DNA from: Capnocytophaga periodontitidis
GTDB taxonomy: Bacteria; Bacteroidota; Bacteroidia; Flavobacteriales; Flavobacteriaceae
Assembly (NCBI RefSeq): GCF_016126015.1
Contig: NZ_JAEFDB010000009.1
Coordinates: 1-64,000 of the forward strand
DNA length: 64,000 nucleotides
Direction of reading: 5' to 3'
Part shown: piece by piece, positions 23,089-32,727 of the stretch
Numbering within the stretch: position 1 is the first letter of the stretch
Layout of the letters: each line of letters opens with the position of its first letter
Notes under the pieces: generated by a model
Databases searched by the model: none
What the model was told of the DNA's origin: nothing
The model's input: only the letters and a program-made list of their open reading frames with translations
Made by a program: the position numbers and the translations under genes

Positions 23089-23970
23089 ATGAAAACAATT
23101 CGTATAGGTACGCGTGATAGTGACTTGGCTCTTTGGCAAGCTAAAACCGTACAACACCAATTAGAAGTTTTAGGATACTCCACTGAAATAATTAGTACTA
23201 AGTCTCACGGCGATATAGAACTCAGCAAACCACTCTACGAAATGGGAGTTACAGGTATCTTCACAAAAGCCTTGGATATTGCCCTGCTCAACGGTGAGAT
23301 AGATATAGCAGTACATAGTATGAAGGATGTGCCTACCGCTTTACCCAGCGGGATTGTAGTAGGAGCAGTACTCAAGCGCGGGAACCCTCACGATGTGTTG
23401 GTCTACAAAGGTGATCTTTCGTTTTTAGATGCCGAAATAGCAACCATCGCTACCAGCAGTTTGCGACGCAAAGCACAATGGTTGTACCGCTATCCACATC
23501 ACAATATAGAAAACTTGCGCGGCAATGTGAATACTCGTTTGCAAAAACTCTCCGATAATTCTTGGAATGGGGCTATCTTTGCAGCAGCAGGCTTGGAACG
23601 CATTAATAAACTACCTGAAAATCACTTGCTACTCAATTGGATGTTACCTGCACCTGCACAAGGGGCTATAATGGTAGTTGTGCACGAAGACAATATGCCA
23701 TTACAAAATATACTCTTGCACATTCACGATGATGAAACCTATGTGGCAACACTCTTAGAACGCGCTTTTCTCCGCGCTTTAGAAGGTGGCTGTACAGCAC
23801 CTATCGGGGCTTTTGCTCAGTTTGACGGAAAAGGAAAATTGCTTTTCAAAGGCGGTTTGTGGAGTGAAGATGGCAAAAAGGCTTCGGTGATAGAAGAAAC
23901 GCTCACTCAAATAGATGAATATACAGGCGAACAACTTGCTGAAAAAGTAAAATCCAAATTTGAAAATTGA
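23089..23970 (+). CDS. hemC: Hydroxymethylbilane synthase
   Basis: Joins four porphobilinogen molecules into hydroxymethylbilane in heme synthesis, using a covalently bound dipyrromethane cofactor. The start MKTIRIGTRDSDLALWQAK fits the family and lies after the -7 box. The TSSLRRKAQ and NLRGNVNTRL substrate-binding motifs, the LPAPAQGA motif and the cofactor cysteine in LEGGCTAPIGAF are present. At 293 residues it is slightly short but complete. It is followed after 21 bases by asnS on the same strand. Other heme genes are not in the window. Confidence 0.97.
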   Translation: MKTIRIGTRDSDLALWQAKTVQHQLEVLGYSTEIISTKSHGDIELSKPLYEMGVTGIFTKALDIALLNGEIDIAVHSMKDVPTALPSGIVVGAVLKRGNPHDVLVYKGDLSFLDAEIATIATSSLRRKAQWLYRYPHHNIENLRGNVNTRLQKLSDNSWNGAIFAAAGLERINKLPENHLLLNWMLPAPAQGAIMVVVHEDNMPLQNILLHIHDDETYVATLLERAFLRALEGGCTAPIGAFAQFDGKGKLLFKGGLWSEDGKKASVIEETLTQIDEYTGEQLAEKVKSKFEN

Positions 23971-23991
23971 CAAATCGACAAATTAATTATT

Positions 23992-25422
23992 ATGTTATAT
24001 ATTAAACAATTATTACAAAACGGAAAAAGCATACACGAGGAAATTACCCTCAAAGGTTGGGTGCGCACCTTTCGCAGCAACCGATTTATAGCCCTCAACG
24101 ATGGCTCTACTATCGATAACCTCCAAGTAGTAGTAGATTTTGAAAATACAAACCCCGATATACTCAAACGCATTACCACAGGGGCAGCTATTGAAGTAAA
24201 AGGGAAATTAGTAGAAAGTCAAGGTAAAGGTCAGTCGGTAGAGTTACAAGCTACCGAGGTAGTGATTTTAGGTGATAGCAACCCCGAAGAATATCCTATC
24301 CAGCCTAAAAAACACTCATTGGAATTCTTGCGCGAAAATGCTCACTTGCGTGTGCGCTCTAATACTTTTAGTGCTGTGATGCGCGTGCGTTCTACTTTGG
24401 CATTTGCTATACATAAATACTTTCAGGACAACGGCTTTTTCTATGTGAATACACCTATTATCACCGGTAGTGATGCCGAAGGTGCTGGAGAGATGTTCCG
24501 TGTAACTACTTTGGATGCTAAAAATCCACCACTTACCGAAAATGGTGAAGTAGATTATAAAAAAGATTTCTTTGGACGTGAAACAAACCTCACAGTGTCT
24601 GGTCAGTTAGAAGGTGAAACCTTTGCAATGGCACTCGGCAAGATTTATACTTTTGGTCCTACTTTCCGTGCCGAAAATTCTAATACTTCACGTCACTTAG
24701 CTGAATTCTGGATGATAGAACCCGAAATGGCGTTCTACGATCTTATCGACAATATGAATTTAGCTGAAGATTTCATCAAATACGTGCTCAAATATACTTT
24801 AGAAGTGCGTCGTGACGACCTTGAGTTTCTCGATAAACGTTTCTTAGAAGAAGAAAAAACTAAACCGCAAAACGAGCGCAGTTCTATGTCGCTTATTGAA
24901 AAACTCGAGTTTGTAATTCACAATGAGTTTAAACGTGTGAGCTATACTGAAGCAATTGATATTCTCAAAAATAGCAATTACAACAAAAAGAAGAAATTCC
25001 AATATCCTGTAAACGAATGGGGGGTAGATTTGCAAAGCGAACACGAGCGTTACTTAGTAGAAAAACACTTCGAGTGCCCCGTAATTCTCTACGATTATCC
25101 AGCAAATATCAAAGCGTTCTATATGCGATTGAATGAAGATGGTAAAACAGTACGCGCTATGGATATCCTCTTCCCTGGTATTGGTGAAATTGTTGGAGGT
25201 TCGCAACGTGAAGAGCGTTACGATGTGCTCAAACAAAAAATCGCCGACCTCAATATGGATGAGCAAACGCTCTGGTGGTATCTCGACCTTCGCAAATTTG
25301 GTACAGCTGTACACAGTGGTTTTGGTCTTGGTTTTGAACGTTTGGTACTCTTTGCTACAGGAATGACTAACATTCGCGATGTGATTCCTTACCCACGTAC
25401 TCCACAAAGCGCCGAGTTTTAA
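23992..25422 (+). CDS. asnS: Asparagine-tRNA ligase
   Basis: Charges tRNA-Asn with asparagine. It has an N-terminal OB-fold anticodon-binding domain ([22 protein letters not shown], residues about 14-105), motif 2 [25 protein letters not shown] and motif 3 [10 protein letters not shown] of class II synthetases. The [11 protein letters not shown] form and the long insertion after it distinguish AsnRS from AspRS. 476 residues is the usual length. The gene probably shares the hemC promoter and ends at a strong terminator. Confidence 0.97.
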   Translation: MLYIKQLLQNGKSIHEEITLKGWVRTFRSNRFIALNDGSTIDNLQVVVDFENTNPDILKRITTGAAIEVKGKLVESQGKGQSVELQATEVVILGDSNPEEYPIQPKKHSLEFLRENAHLRVRSNTFSAVMRVRSTLAFAIHKYFQDNGFFYVNTPIITGSDAEGAGEMFRVTTLDAKNPPLTENGEVDYKKDFFGRETNLTVSGQLEGETFAMALGKIYTFGPTFRAENSNTSRHLAEFWMIEPEMAFYDLIDNMNLAEDFIKYVLKYTLEVRRDDLEFLDKRFLEEEKTKPQNERSSMSLIEKLEFVIHNEFKRVSYTEAIDILKNSNYNKKKKFQYPVNEWGVDLQSEHERYLVEKHFECPVILYDYPANIKAFYMRLNEDGKTVRAMDILFPGIGEIVGGSQREERYDVLKQKIADLNMDEQTLWWYLDLRKFGTAVHSGFGLGFERLVLFATGMTNIRDVIPYPRTPQSAEF

Positions 25423-25440
25423 GAAATGATTATAATAAAA

Positions 25441-25473
25441 AAGAGGGTTATCGCTGCGATAACCCTCTTTTTT
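25441..25473. terminator. Bidirectional terminator behind asnS
   Basis: 13-bp perfect stem AAGAGGGTTATCG (25441-25453) with CGATAACCCTCTT (25457-25469), 3-base loop, T run to the right and A run to the left. It serves asnS and the convergent gene at 25488. Confidence 0.93.
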
Positions 25474-25487
25474 TAGTAAAAAATATC

Positions 25488-26069
25488 TTACATAGAGTAT
25501 TTGTTTACTTTTTCTTTAGCTTTGATAAGATCAAGACCAAGACTGTTGATTTTTTGCTGTTTGTCAAGCAATTTACCTTTTAGCTTAGCTTCGTCTTGAG
25601 GAGAAAGAGTACCTTTAGCTTTCTTCATATCAAATTTAGATTGCTCTTTCGCTAAATCAGTTTTAGCTTTTGCTATTTTAGTTTCTACTTTAGCAACTTC
25701 ACTGTTAGCTTTGTTCAAATTTTCTTTTTTCTTTTGAGCTTCTTTTTCTGCCTTAGCTTTAGCTTTTTCAGCTTTTTCTTGTTCTCTTTTAGCTTTTTCT
25801 TGAGCTTTTTTAGCTTCTTTTTCAGCTTTTTCTTTTTCTTTAGCAGATTTTTCTTCAGCTTTTAGCGCTTTTTCTTGTTCTTTTTGTAATTTTTGTTGTG
25901 CTTTAAGCTGTTCTTTTTGAGTTTTAAGGTCTGCTTCAGAAGTTGTTTGCTCAACATTGGTTACTACTGGAATAGTAGTATCGGTCATAGTGCCCATTTC
26001 GTCTACTTGGGCTAAAGATACCTGAGCTACTAAAAGCCCAGCAAATAAAGTGATTGTACGTAATTTCAT
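25488..26069 (-). CDS. Secreted Lys/Glu-rich coiled-coil protein
   Basis: 193 residues. Signal peptide MKLRTITLFAGLLVAQVSLA. Residues about 45-125 are nearly all K, E, A and Q in repeated KEKEKAEKEAKKAQEK-like blocks, which predict a long single helix or coiled coil. A second helix (VAKVETKIAKAKTDLAKEQSKF) and a short C-terminal helix follow. No enzymatic domain is seen. Such proteins may be periplasmic spacers or cell-wall binders, but nothing in the neighbourhood supports a specific role. Repeat length may vary between strains. Confidence 0.8.
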   Translation of the reverse strand: MKLRTITLFAGLLVAQVSLAQVDEMGTMTDTTIPVVTNVEQTTSEADLKTQKEQLKAQQKLQKEQEKALKAEEKSAKEKEKAEKEAKKAQEKAKREQEKAEKAKAKAEKEAQKKKENLNKANSEVAKVETKIAKAKTDLAKEQSKFDMKKAKGTLSPQDEAKLKGKLLDKQQKINSLGLDLIKAKEKVNKYSM

Positions 26070-26149
26070 ATTTGATAATATTATTTAGTTTTACAGTGCA
26101 AAAGTAAATAAAAAATATTTACAATTGTCTTTTTTACAAAAGTTTAACA

Positions 26150-26189
26150 CAAAAAAAGTCGCCTACTAATGAGGAGTGGCAGGCGACTT
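26150..26189 (-). terminator. Terminator of the DUF1573 gene
   Basis: Stem AAGTCGCCT (26156-26164) with AGGCGACTT (26181-26189). On the minus strand the stem is followed by seven T (A run 26151-26157 on the plus strand). Confidence 0.85.
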
Positions 26190-26220
26190 AGGGAGTAATT
26201 AAAATATAAATAGTTATGGA

Positions 26221-26589
26221 TTATTGAACATTTCCTCTGATACGCAAACCTTTTACAGGCTCTTTTTTAGCGTTAGAAGTTACAGTAATCGTTTTGCTGA
26301 TTGGGCCAACACGATTAGTGTCGTATTTTACTTCAATTTTCCCTTTAGCTCCAGGTGCTACAGGTTGATTTGTCCAAGATGGAACAGTGCAACCGCAAGA
26401 AGAAGCTACGTTAGTAATTACGAGCGGTGCTTTACCAGTGTTAGTAAATTCGAACACACGCACGCCGTCGGCACCTTGTTTGATGTTACCGTAGTCAATT
26501 TCTTCAGATTTGAAAGAAATCTCAGCGTCTTGGGCATAAGCCATTACACCAAAAAATGCTAAAAATACAAATGTTAAAAACTTTTTCAT
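26221..26589 (-). CDS. DUF1573 domain protein, secreted
   Basis: 122 residues with signal peptide (cleavage near MAYA-QD). The rest is one DUF1573 domain: EEIDYGNIKQGADGVRVFEFTNTGKAPLVITNVASSCGCTVPSW, with the typical SSCGCT motif, then PVAPGAKGKIEVKYDT and a final strand. The fold is Ig-like (ASH/PapD-like). These proteins are abundant in Bacteroidota and have no firm function. It is monocistronic, with its own terminator. Confidence 0.92.
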   Translation of the reverse strand: MKKFLTFVFLAFFGVMAYAQDAEISFKSEEIDYGNIKQGADGVRVFEFTNTGKAPLVITNVASSCGCTVPSWTNQPVAPGAKGKIEVKYDTNRVGPISKTITVTSNAKKEPVKGLRIRGNVQ

Positions 26590-26702
26590 AGTATAAAAAT
26601 TAAAATAAATAAGTTTGTTTTACGAATAAAATAGTTACAATAACCGTGCCAAAACACTATCTTCTAAATCCTATTACCTAAATTATATCTCCTAAATCCT
26701 TA

Positions 26703-26734
26703 TTTGCATAATAATAAATTAATTTGTACCTTTG
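26703..26734 (+). promoter_or_regulatory. Promoter of the 26758 gene
   Basis: TTTG (26703-26706), 20-base spacer, TACCTTTG (26727-26734), 23 bases before the ATG at 26758. It excludes the longer frame that opens at 26704. Confidence 0.75.
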
Positions 26735-26757
26735 CACAACTAAAAACTAAAAAACTG

Positions 26758-27612
26758 ATGAAATATCTAATAACTTCTATGCTATTGGTAGCTACAGCTA
26801 CTCTCTTTGCTCAACAGCAAACCCCCACCGATTGGGAACTCTCAGGGCTCAAAGCTAAGGTGAAAACGATGCGAAGTATTCCTTATTTAGTAACTGCTCA
26901 AGGGAAATCTTTTGCCAAATCTGCTATCGATGCCGATTTGGATACGGTAAACAAAATCGCTAACCTCGAAAACCTTCAAAAAGATTTTAACCCTAAAGGT
27001 TTCCTCTCCCAAACTCGTTTCTTCTTCAAGAACGGTGATCTTTATAGCCGTATGGACTACTACTATAATCCTCAAGGTCAATTGTTTGAAACTCGCTACA
27101 ACTCCGATAAAACCCTTTATGTCTACAACCCTCAAGGCTACCTCATCAAAGATGCTACCTACTCTCCTGGGGGCTTCCTCAAATCGCATTACACCTATCA
27201 GGTAAATGCTGAAGGGCAAATACTCAAAGAAGAAACTTATCGCGCTAATCAGTTAGAATCTGTCGTTACATATACTTATAATAAACAAGGTGATCCTCTG
27301 GAAATGCGCTATAGCGATGCGCAAGGTAACTTGTTGCAAATAGTAAAGAATAAGTTTAACAAACAACACCAACTCTTGAGCAATCGCGTGTATGATAAAG
27401 ATAATAACTTAGTGAGTACCACTACAAAAAAATACAACGCCAAAGGTGATTGTGTGAAACTACAAGCAGAAACCAAACTGCCTAAAAAACAGAAAAATGT
27501 AGCAACTTATGAGTATAAATACGATACTCAAGGTAATTGGATTGCCAAAACGACCTTCATCAATGGCGACCCCCGACAAATTATAGAACGTACCTTCACT
27601 TATTATGAATAA
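26758..27612 (+). CDS. Secreted protein with YD-like repeats
   Basis: 284 residues from MKYLITSML, a signal peptide ending at LFA-QQ. From about residue 85 on it consists of short strand repeats with YNPQGQL, YNPQGYLIKDATY, YTYNKQGDPLEMRYSDAQGNLL, KKYNAKGDCV and YKYDTQGNW. These resemble YD/RHS-type repeats, which form open beta-sheets in secreted proteins, but are too few for a toxin shell. Its stop overlaps the DUF5682 gene by 8 bases, so the two are translated together. Confidence 0.8.
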   Translation: MKYLITSMLLVATATLFAQQQTPTDWELSGLKAKVKTMRSIPYLVTAQGKSFAKSAIDADLDTVNKIANLENLQKDFNPKGFLSQTRFFFKNGDLYSRMDYYYNPQGQLFETRYNSDKTLYVYNPQGYLIKDATYSPGGFLKSHYTYQVNAEGQILKEETYRANQLESVVTYTYNKQGDPLEMRYSDAQGNLLQIVKNKFNKQHQLLSNRVYDKDNNLVSTTTKKYNAKGDCVKLQAETKLPKKQKNVATYEYKYDTQGNWIAKTTFINGDPRQIIERTFTYYE

Positions 27613-29893
27613 TCTTCACTTCTTCGGTGTACGACACTTGTCGCCATCAGCTGCCTATCACCTCTTGGATTTCTTAGAAAAAAATAAACCTAAATGTATC
27701 CTTATCGAAGGTCCAGCTGATGCTACCCCTCTGATGCCTCAAATCGCTCAGAAAGGGGTAAAACCTCCCATTGCGATGTTGGGCTATACCACCGAGCTAC
27801 CTATAGAAACGGTGCTTTATCCTTTTGCTACTTATTCTCCTGAGTACCAAGCGATATGCTGGGGCGTAAAAAAGAAAGTCACCCTTAGGTTTATCGACTT
27901 GCCTACCGAAAATATGCTCAAGCTCCGCCAAGAACAACCCTCCGACGAGGAAGGCGAAAAAGCACGTGAGTTCTATAAGTATCACAATACACTCTACAAA
28001 CAACTCGCCGAACAGGTTGACGAAACCGATTACGAAAACTATTGGGAACGCCATTACGAACACAATCTCAATACCGATACTTTCGCCCCCGCTTTGGCAT
28101 TGCAGTCGGGCGAAATGCGCCAAATGGTAGTAGATAAAGAATACGAAGAAGCACCGTTTGACTTTTCGTATAATCTTATTCGCGAGGCGTATATGAAACG
28201 CGAAATTGCCAAAGCTTGCACCGAGTTCAAACCCGAAGAAATAGTAGTGATCGTTGGAGCTTACCATTTGTTAGGTATCCAAAATAACCTACCTCCAATG
28301 ACCGACGACGAGCTTAAAAAACTCCCCAAAGCTACTGCTCAACTTACTCTAATGCCTTATTCCTACCTCCGCCTCAGCAGCCGTACGGGTTACGGAGCAG
28401 GCAATATGGCGCCTTACTACTTTGAACTGATGTGGCGCGCGATGCAAACCAATACAATGGATAAACTCGCGGCAACCTACCTTACCAAGGTAGCCAAAAT
28501 ACTCCGCAATCAAGGACAAAATGCCTCTTCTGCCAGCGTAATTGAAGCCGTGCGACTCGCCAATGTGCTCTCCGCGATGAAAGGCGGTACTTATCCCGTA
28601 CTCGAAGACCTCCACGATGCAGTTGTAACTTGCTTTGGTGGCGGTGGACTCTCTTCGGTAGCCGAAGCTATCAACAAAGTAGATATAGGTACAGCTATTG
28701 GGGCATTGCCTGAAGGGGTAAGCCAAACGCCCGTGCAGGAGGATATGAATCAGGAGCTGAAACGCTTGAAACTCACCAACTACAAATCGGCAGTAGCACA
28801 AGACCTCTCTCTTGACCTCCGCGAAAACCTCAAAGTAAAAACCAAAGAAGCTGCTTTCATCGACCTAAACCGCTCTACTTTCCTCCACCGTTTAGAAGTT
28901 TTAGGCATTCACTTTGCCACTCAGCAACGCGTACAGCAAGACAAAGCCTCGTGGGCTGAAAAATGGGTCTTGCAATGGAGTCCTGAAGTGGAAATAGAAA
29001 TCGTTGAAGCTAACCTCAAAGGTGAAACGCTTGAAATTGCCGCTGCCTTTATACTCAAAGAACAACTGAGCGAAGCAACCGACCTTTCGGTAGTAGCCAA
29101 AATCATCAGGCAGGCTTGCGAATGTCAGCTTACGCATATTTTTAGCAATGCACTCAGCACTTTGCAAAGCCTTTTGGTAGATAGTAATAATTTTGCCGAA
29201 ACTGCTTTTGCTGCTCACGAACTCTCAATGCTCATTCAGTATGGCGATTTGCGTCAGTTTAACCTCGAACCGCTGAAACCTATCTTGCAACAACTCTTTT
29301 TGCGCGCTTCTCTATTATTGATAGATGCTTCATCTTGTGATGATAAAGCCTCTAAACCAATCGTAGAAGCGATAAATACAATGGAGTTCATCTCCGAACA
29401 ACAATACGAGCTTGTAGATACCGAAACGTGGCAAAAAGAACTTACTCACCTTGCGTGGCGCGACGATGTAAATACCAAATTATCAGGGGTAGCCTTTGCA
29501 ATATTGTTAGAACACAATTTAGCAACTGAAGAAGAATGCGCACGTGAGGTATCACGCCGCCTTTCAGCAGGTGTTCCCGCCGATTTAGGTGCTTCGTGGT
29601 TTGAAGGATTTTCTGGAAGAAATAGATACGCATTGTTATCGCGTACGATTATATGGCAAGAATTAGATAATTATGTACGCCAATTAGACGAAGAACAGTT
29701 TATGCGCTCAGTAGTGTTCTTGCGACGTGCTTTCGCCGATTTTGAGCCTAACCAAAAGAATAGTATAGCTGAATTATTAGGAGACCTTTGGGGTACTGGA
29801 AAAGAAGCAACAGCCGAACTTTTGCAAGAAGTGCTTACGGAAGAAGAAAATACCAAATTAGACGAACTTAACGACTTTGATTTTGATTTTTAA
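27605..29893 (+). CDS. DUF5682 family protein
   Basis: 762 residues, cytoplasmic. The N-terminus has the DUF5682 pattern: LHFFGVRHLSPSAAYHLLDFLEKNKPKCILIEGPADA, and later EIVVIVGAYHLLGIQNNLP. The first third resembles the TraB/PrgY-like fold of proteins that begin GxRHxSP and contain a second GAYH motif. Family members usually lie in a cluster with a MoxR AAA ATPase, a VWA protein and DUF5691; those are absent here, so this copy is alone between a secreted repeat protein and a DinB protein. The rest is alpha-helical. Biochemical activity is unknown. Confidence 0.82.
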   Translation: MNNLHFFGVRHLSPSAAYHLLDFLEKNKPKCILIEGPADATPLMPQIAQKGVKPPIAMLGYTTELPIETVLYPFATYSPEYQAICWGVKKKVTLRFIDLPTENMLKLRQEQPSDEEGEKAREFYKYHNTLYKQLAEQVDETDYENYWERHYEHNLNTDTFAPALALQSGEMRQMVVDKEYEEAPFDFSYNLIREAYMKREIAKACTEFKPEEIVVIVGAYHLLGIQNNLPPMTDDELKKLPKATAQLTLMPYSYLRLSSRTGYGAGNMAPYYFELMWRAMQTNTMDKLAATYLTKVAKILRNQGQNASSASVIEAVRLANVLSAMKGGTYPVLEDLHDAVVTCFGGGGLSSVAEAINKVDIGTAIGALPEGVSQTPVQEDMNQELKRLKLTNYKSAVAQDLSLDLRENLKVKTKEAAFIDLNRSTFLHRLEVLGIHFATQQRVQQDKASWAEKWVLQWSPEVEIEIVEANLKGETLEIAAAFILKEQLSEATDLSVVAKIIRQACECQLTHIFSNALSTLQSLLVDSNNFAETAFAAHELSMLIQYGDLRQFNLEPLKPILQQLFLRASLLLIDASSCDDKASKPIVEAINTMEFISEQQYELVDTETWQKELTHLAWRDDVNTKLSGVAFAILLEHNLATEEECAREVSRRLSAGVPADLGASWFEGFSGRNRYALLSRTIIWQELDNYVRQLDEEQFMRSVVFLRRAFADFEPNQKNSIAELLGDLWGTGKEATAELLQEVLTEEENTKLDELNDFDFDF

Positions 29894-29901
29894 ATAAATA
29901 T

Positions 29902-30378
29902 ATGAAAGAAGTATTTACCTTATACCGAAAATTGCGTGAGCGACAACTCAAATTGCTCAATAGCTTTACCCCCGAAGAATTGGCAATCATTCCTGCGGGC
30001 TTTAAAAATAATATCTTGTGGAATCTCGCTCACTGCGTAGTTACCCAGCAAAATTATTGTTATGCCAATAGCGACCTGCCTACTTATCTCACCCCTGAAT
30101 TTGTAGAGCGTTATCGCAAAGGCACCATCCCCGATGGGCATATCCCTACTGCTGCCGAGATAGAGGAACTACAGCAACTCCTCATCCGCACTGTAGATTT
30201 ACTCGAAACGGATTATCACAAAGGAATTTTTAAGCATTATAACCATTATGTAACAGGTATAGAGTATGAACTCAATACCATTGAAGAAGCTATTTACTTC
30301 AATATTTCGCACGAAGGGGTACATTTGGGAAGCGTATTAGCTCTAAAATGCGCTATCAACGCAATAAAAAAACAATAA
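29902..30378 (+). CDS. DinB family protein (first copy)
   Basis: 158 residues. Four-helix DinB/YfiT fold: LYRKLRERQLKLLNSFTPEEL, WNLAHCVVTQQNYCY with a first metal histidine, and the late HEGVHLGSVLALK with two more. Members bind a divalent metal and include thiol transferases. It starts 8 bases after DUF5682 and is probably co-transcribed with it. The substrate is not known. Confidence 0.85.
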   Translation: MKEVFTLYRKLRERQLKLLNSFTPEELAIIPAGFKNNILWNLAHCVVTQQNYCYANSDLPTYLTPEFVERYRKGTIPDGHIPTAAEIEELQQLLIRTVDLLETDYHKGIFKHYNHYVTGIEYELNTIEEAIYFNISHEGVHLGSVLALKCAINAIKKQ

Positions 30379-30380
30379 AT

Positions 30381-30429
30381 ACTTTGTCAAAGTCCTTAAA
30401 GCCTACCGAGCTACGGTCTTTGACAAAGT
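30381..30429. repeat. Inverted repeat ACTTTGTCAAAG
   Basis: Arms 30381-30392 (ACTTTGTCAAAG) and 30418-30429 (CTTTGACAAAGT) are exact reverse complements around a 25-base middle that has its own ACCG/CGGT pair. It lies between the convergent DinB and hisS genes and may terminate both. Related sequences occur near 34072 and 40386. Confidence 0.7.
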
Positions 30430-30460
30430 CTATAAAATTTTCTAATTGTTTGTCGTACTA

Positions 30461-31837
30461 CTACTGAAATAAAGCATTGCTTACTTCATTGAGGCTACAT
30501 TCTTTTTGAGTGCCCTCTAACATATTTTTCAGTACAAAAGTACCTTTAGCGAGTTCGCTTTCGCCTATAATCACCACATAAGGAATATTACGCTTGTTAG
30601 CATACTCCATCTGTTTCTTTATCTTGGCGGCATCGGGGTAGAGCTCTGCAGTTTTGCCAAGTTGACGCAATGCTTTGAGTAGTTTCATACTCTGTAGCGC
30701 TTCAGCATCGCCAAAGTTGATACAAAGCACCTCTACAGTACTGTTGAGCGATTCAGGGAAAAGATTCAGATCTTCCATCACCAACCCGATGCGGTCTAAC
30801 CCGAAAGAAATACCTATCCCACTGATACCTTTGAGTCCAAAAATACTAGTGAGGTCGTCGTAGCGTCCACCGCCACCTATAGAACCCATTTGTACGCCTG
30901 CAGGAGCTCCAATCTCAAAGATAGCTCCCGTGTAGTAATTGAGCCCGCGAGCGAGGGTAACATCGAGGTCTAAGATAGCTGTTTGTAAACCGAGTTGGGC
31001 TATTTGTTGGGCTATAAACTCTAATTCTTCTACACCTTTCATACCTGTTTCCGAGCTTTTGAGAATCTCTTTTAGGGCAGATAGTTTTTTGGTAACTGTT
31101 CCTTTGAGAGTGAAGATAGGTTGCAATTTTGCAATAGCTTCCTCACTAATACCTCTTTCTTTCATTTCTTTGATCACACCCTCTTCGCCTATTTTATCAA
31201 GTTTGTCGAGAGCAACCGTAAAATCGGTGAGTTTATCGCTTTCACCTATCATTTCGGCAAAGCCACTAAGGATTTTTCGGTTGTTCATTTTGATAGTTAC
31301 CCCTTTGAGATTGAGGGCTGTGAATACAGTGTCGTAGAGTTGTACGAACTCCACTTCCTGCCACAAACTGGTGCTACCTACCACATCGGCATCACATTGG
31401 TAGAACTCTCTAAAACGTCCTTTTTGTGGACGGTCAGCACGCCATACAGGTTGTATTTGATAGCGTTTGAAAGGGAAAGTTAGTTCGCTTTGGTGTTGTA
31501 CTACATAGCGAGCAAAAGGAACTGTAAGATCATAGCGAAGGGCTTTTTCGGAGAGTTGAGGAGTGAGTTTTTGAGGGTTTTTAGCTTCCCAATCTTCTTG
31601 TTTTACTCCTTGTGTAAAGTCACCTGAATTGAGTATCTTGAAGATAAGACGGTCACCTTCTTCGCCATATTTGCCCATTAGGGTATTGTAGTTTTCAAAA
31701 CTTGGGGTTTCTATAGGTTGAAAACCAAAGGTGTTGAAAGCATTTTTTATAGTGTTGATAATGAAGTTGCGTTTAGCTACTTCGGTAGGTGAAAAGTCGC
31801 GAGTACCTTTTGGTATACTTGGTTTTTGTATTGCCAT
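30461..31837 (-). CDS. hisS: Histidine-tRNA ligase
   Basis: Charges tRNA-His. 458 residues. Class II motifs: [13 protein letters not shown], motif 2 [29 protein letters not shown] and motif 3 [14 protein letters not shown]. The histidine-binding [14 protein letters not shown] and GGGGRYDDL segments are present. The C-terminal anticodon domain is at about 365-458. It is monocistronic; the 120-base gap upstream has no clear promoter. Confidence 0.97.
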   Translation of the reverse strand: MAIQKPSIPKGTRDFSPTEVAKRNFIINTIKNAFNTFGFQPIETPSFENYNTLMGKYGEEGDRLIFKILNSGDFTQGVKQEDWEAKNPQKLTPQLSEKALRYDLTVPFARYVVQHQSELTFPFKRYQIQPVWRADRPQKGRFREFYQCDADVVGSTSLWQEVEFVQLYDTVFTALNLKGVTIKMNNRKILSGFAEMIGESDKLTDFTVALDKLDKIGEEGVIKEMKERGISEEAIAKLQPIFTLKGTVTKKLSALKEILKSSETGMKGVEELEFIAQQIAQLGLQTAILDLDVTLARGLNYYTGAIFEIGAPAGVQMGSIGGGGRYDDLTSIFGLKGISGIGISFGLDRIGLVMEDLNLFPESLNSTVEVLCINFGDAEALQSMKLLKALRQLGKTAELYPDAAKIKKQMEYANKRNIPYVVIIGESELAKGTFVLKNMLEGTQKECSLNEVSNALFQ

Positions 31838-31884
31838 TGTTTTTTAGGTGTTTTTTATATTAAAATATATGCATCTATACATTC

Positions 31885-31947
31885 CTATATGACCAGATTG
31901 GATTTTGTTTTGAACTCTTTGTCTAAGGTGTCTAAATCTGTGGTCAT
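31885..31947 (-). other. Possible 20-residue ORF behind mazG
   Basis: MTTDLDTLDKEFKTKSNLVI followed by TAG; starts 12 bases after the mazG stop. Its ends form an imperfect inverted repeat (TGACCAGATT with AAATCTGTGGTCA). It may be a gene remnant, a small peptide or a chance frame in a transcription end structure. Confidence 0.25.
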
Positions 31948-31959
31948 AGTTTTGTTGTT

Positions 31960-32727
31960 TTATAGGTTTTTAGCTTCTTGCCAATAGGTCTCCATTTCTT
32001 GTAAGGTCATATCTTTGAGCGATTTGCCTTGTGCCGTAGCTTTTTCTTCTAAGTACTGAAAACGTGCAATAAACTTGCGATTGGTGCGCTCTAAGGCATC
32101 TTCGGGGTTTACCTTTAAAAAACGGGCATAGTTGATGAGACTAAACAGCACATCGCCAAACTCACTTTCTATATTGCTTTGCTTTTGAGCTTTTACTTCG
32201 GCGTGTAGCTCATCTATTTCTTCTTTTATCTTTGCAAAAACATCATCGATATTATCCCAATCAAAACCTACACCAGCAGCTTTATCTTGTATGCGAGTGG
32301 CTTTTACTAAGGCAGGCAGACTCTTGGGAACACCACCCAAAACACTCTTGTTGCCTTCTTTGAGTTTTATTTTTTCCCAATTGCGCTTTACATCCTCCTC
32401 GTTGTTTACTTGCACATCGCCGTAGATGTGGGGGTGTCGCTCAATGAGTTTTTCGCATACGCCATTAGCTACATCGGCGATGTTGAAACTGTTGGTTTCA
32501 CTGCCTATTTTGGCATAGAAAACGATATGCAAGAGCAAGTCGCCTAATTCTTTTTTTACTTCTTGGAGGTCGTTGCTAAGGATAGCATCGCCTAATTCGT
32601 AAGTTTCCTCAATAGTGAGATGGCGCAAACTCTGCATTGTTTGCTTTTTGTCCCACGGACATTTAGCGCGTAGGTCGTCCATTATGTTGAGGAGTCGCTC
32701 TAAAGCTACTAATCGTTCGTCTTTCAT
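31960..32727 (-). CDS. mazG: Nucleoside triphosphate pyrophosphohydrolase
   Basis: Hydrolyses non-canonical or excess NTPs to NMP and pyrophosphate. 255 residues with two MazG repeats: the first has CPWDKKQTMQSLRHLTIEETYELGDAI and the catalytic EELGDLLLHIVFYAK pattern (KKELGDLLLHIVFYA), the second has KEEIDELHAEV and EFGDVLFSLINYARF. Its start overlaps the ROK gene stop by 4 bases (ATGA-type coupling), so both are translated together. Confidence 0.95.
   Translation of the reverse strand: MKDERLVALERLLNIMDDLRAKCPWDKKQTMQSLRHLTIEETYELGDAILSNDLQEVKKELGDLLLHIVFYAKIGSETNSFNIADVANGVCEKLIERHPHIYGDVQVNNEEDVKRNWEKIKLKEGNKSVLGGVPKSLPALVKATRIQDKAAGVGFDWDNIDDVFAKIKEEIDELHAEVKAQKQSNIESEFGDVLFSLINYARFLKVNPEDALERTNRKFIARFQYLEEKATAQGKSLKDMTLQEMETYWQEAKNL

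Noticed and set aside
26758-27612. An Rhs toxin or toxin core
   Set aside because: The repeats are few, the protein is under 300 residues and there is no C-terminal toxin domain.
31838-31959. A T-box or attenuator leader for hisS
   Set aside because: No T-box sequence or histidine-rich leader peptide is visible. The imperfect inverted repeat belongs to the region behind mazG.
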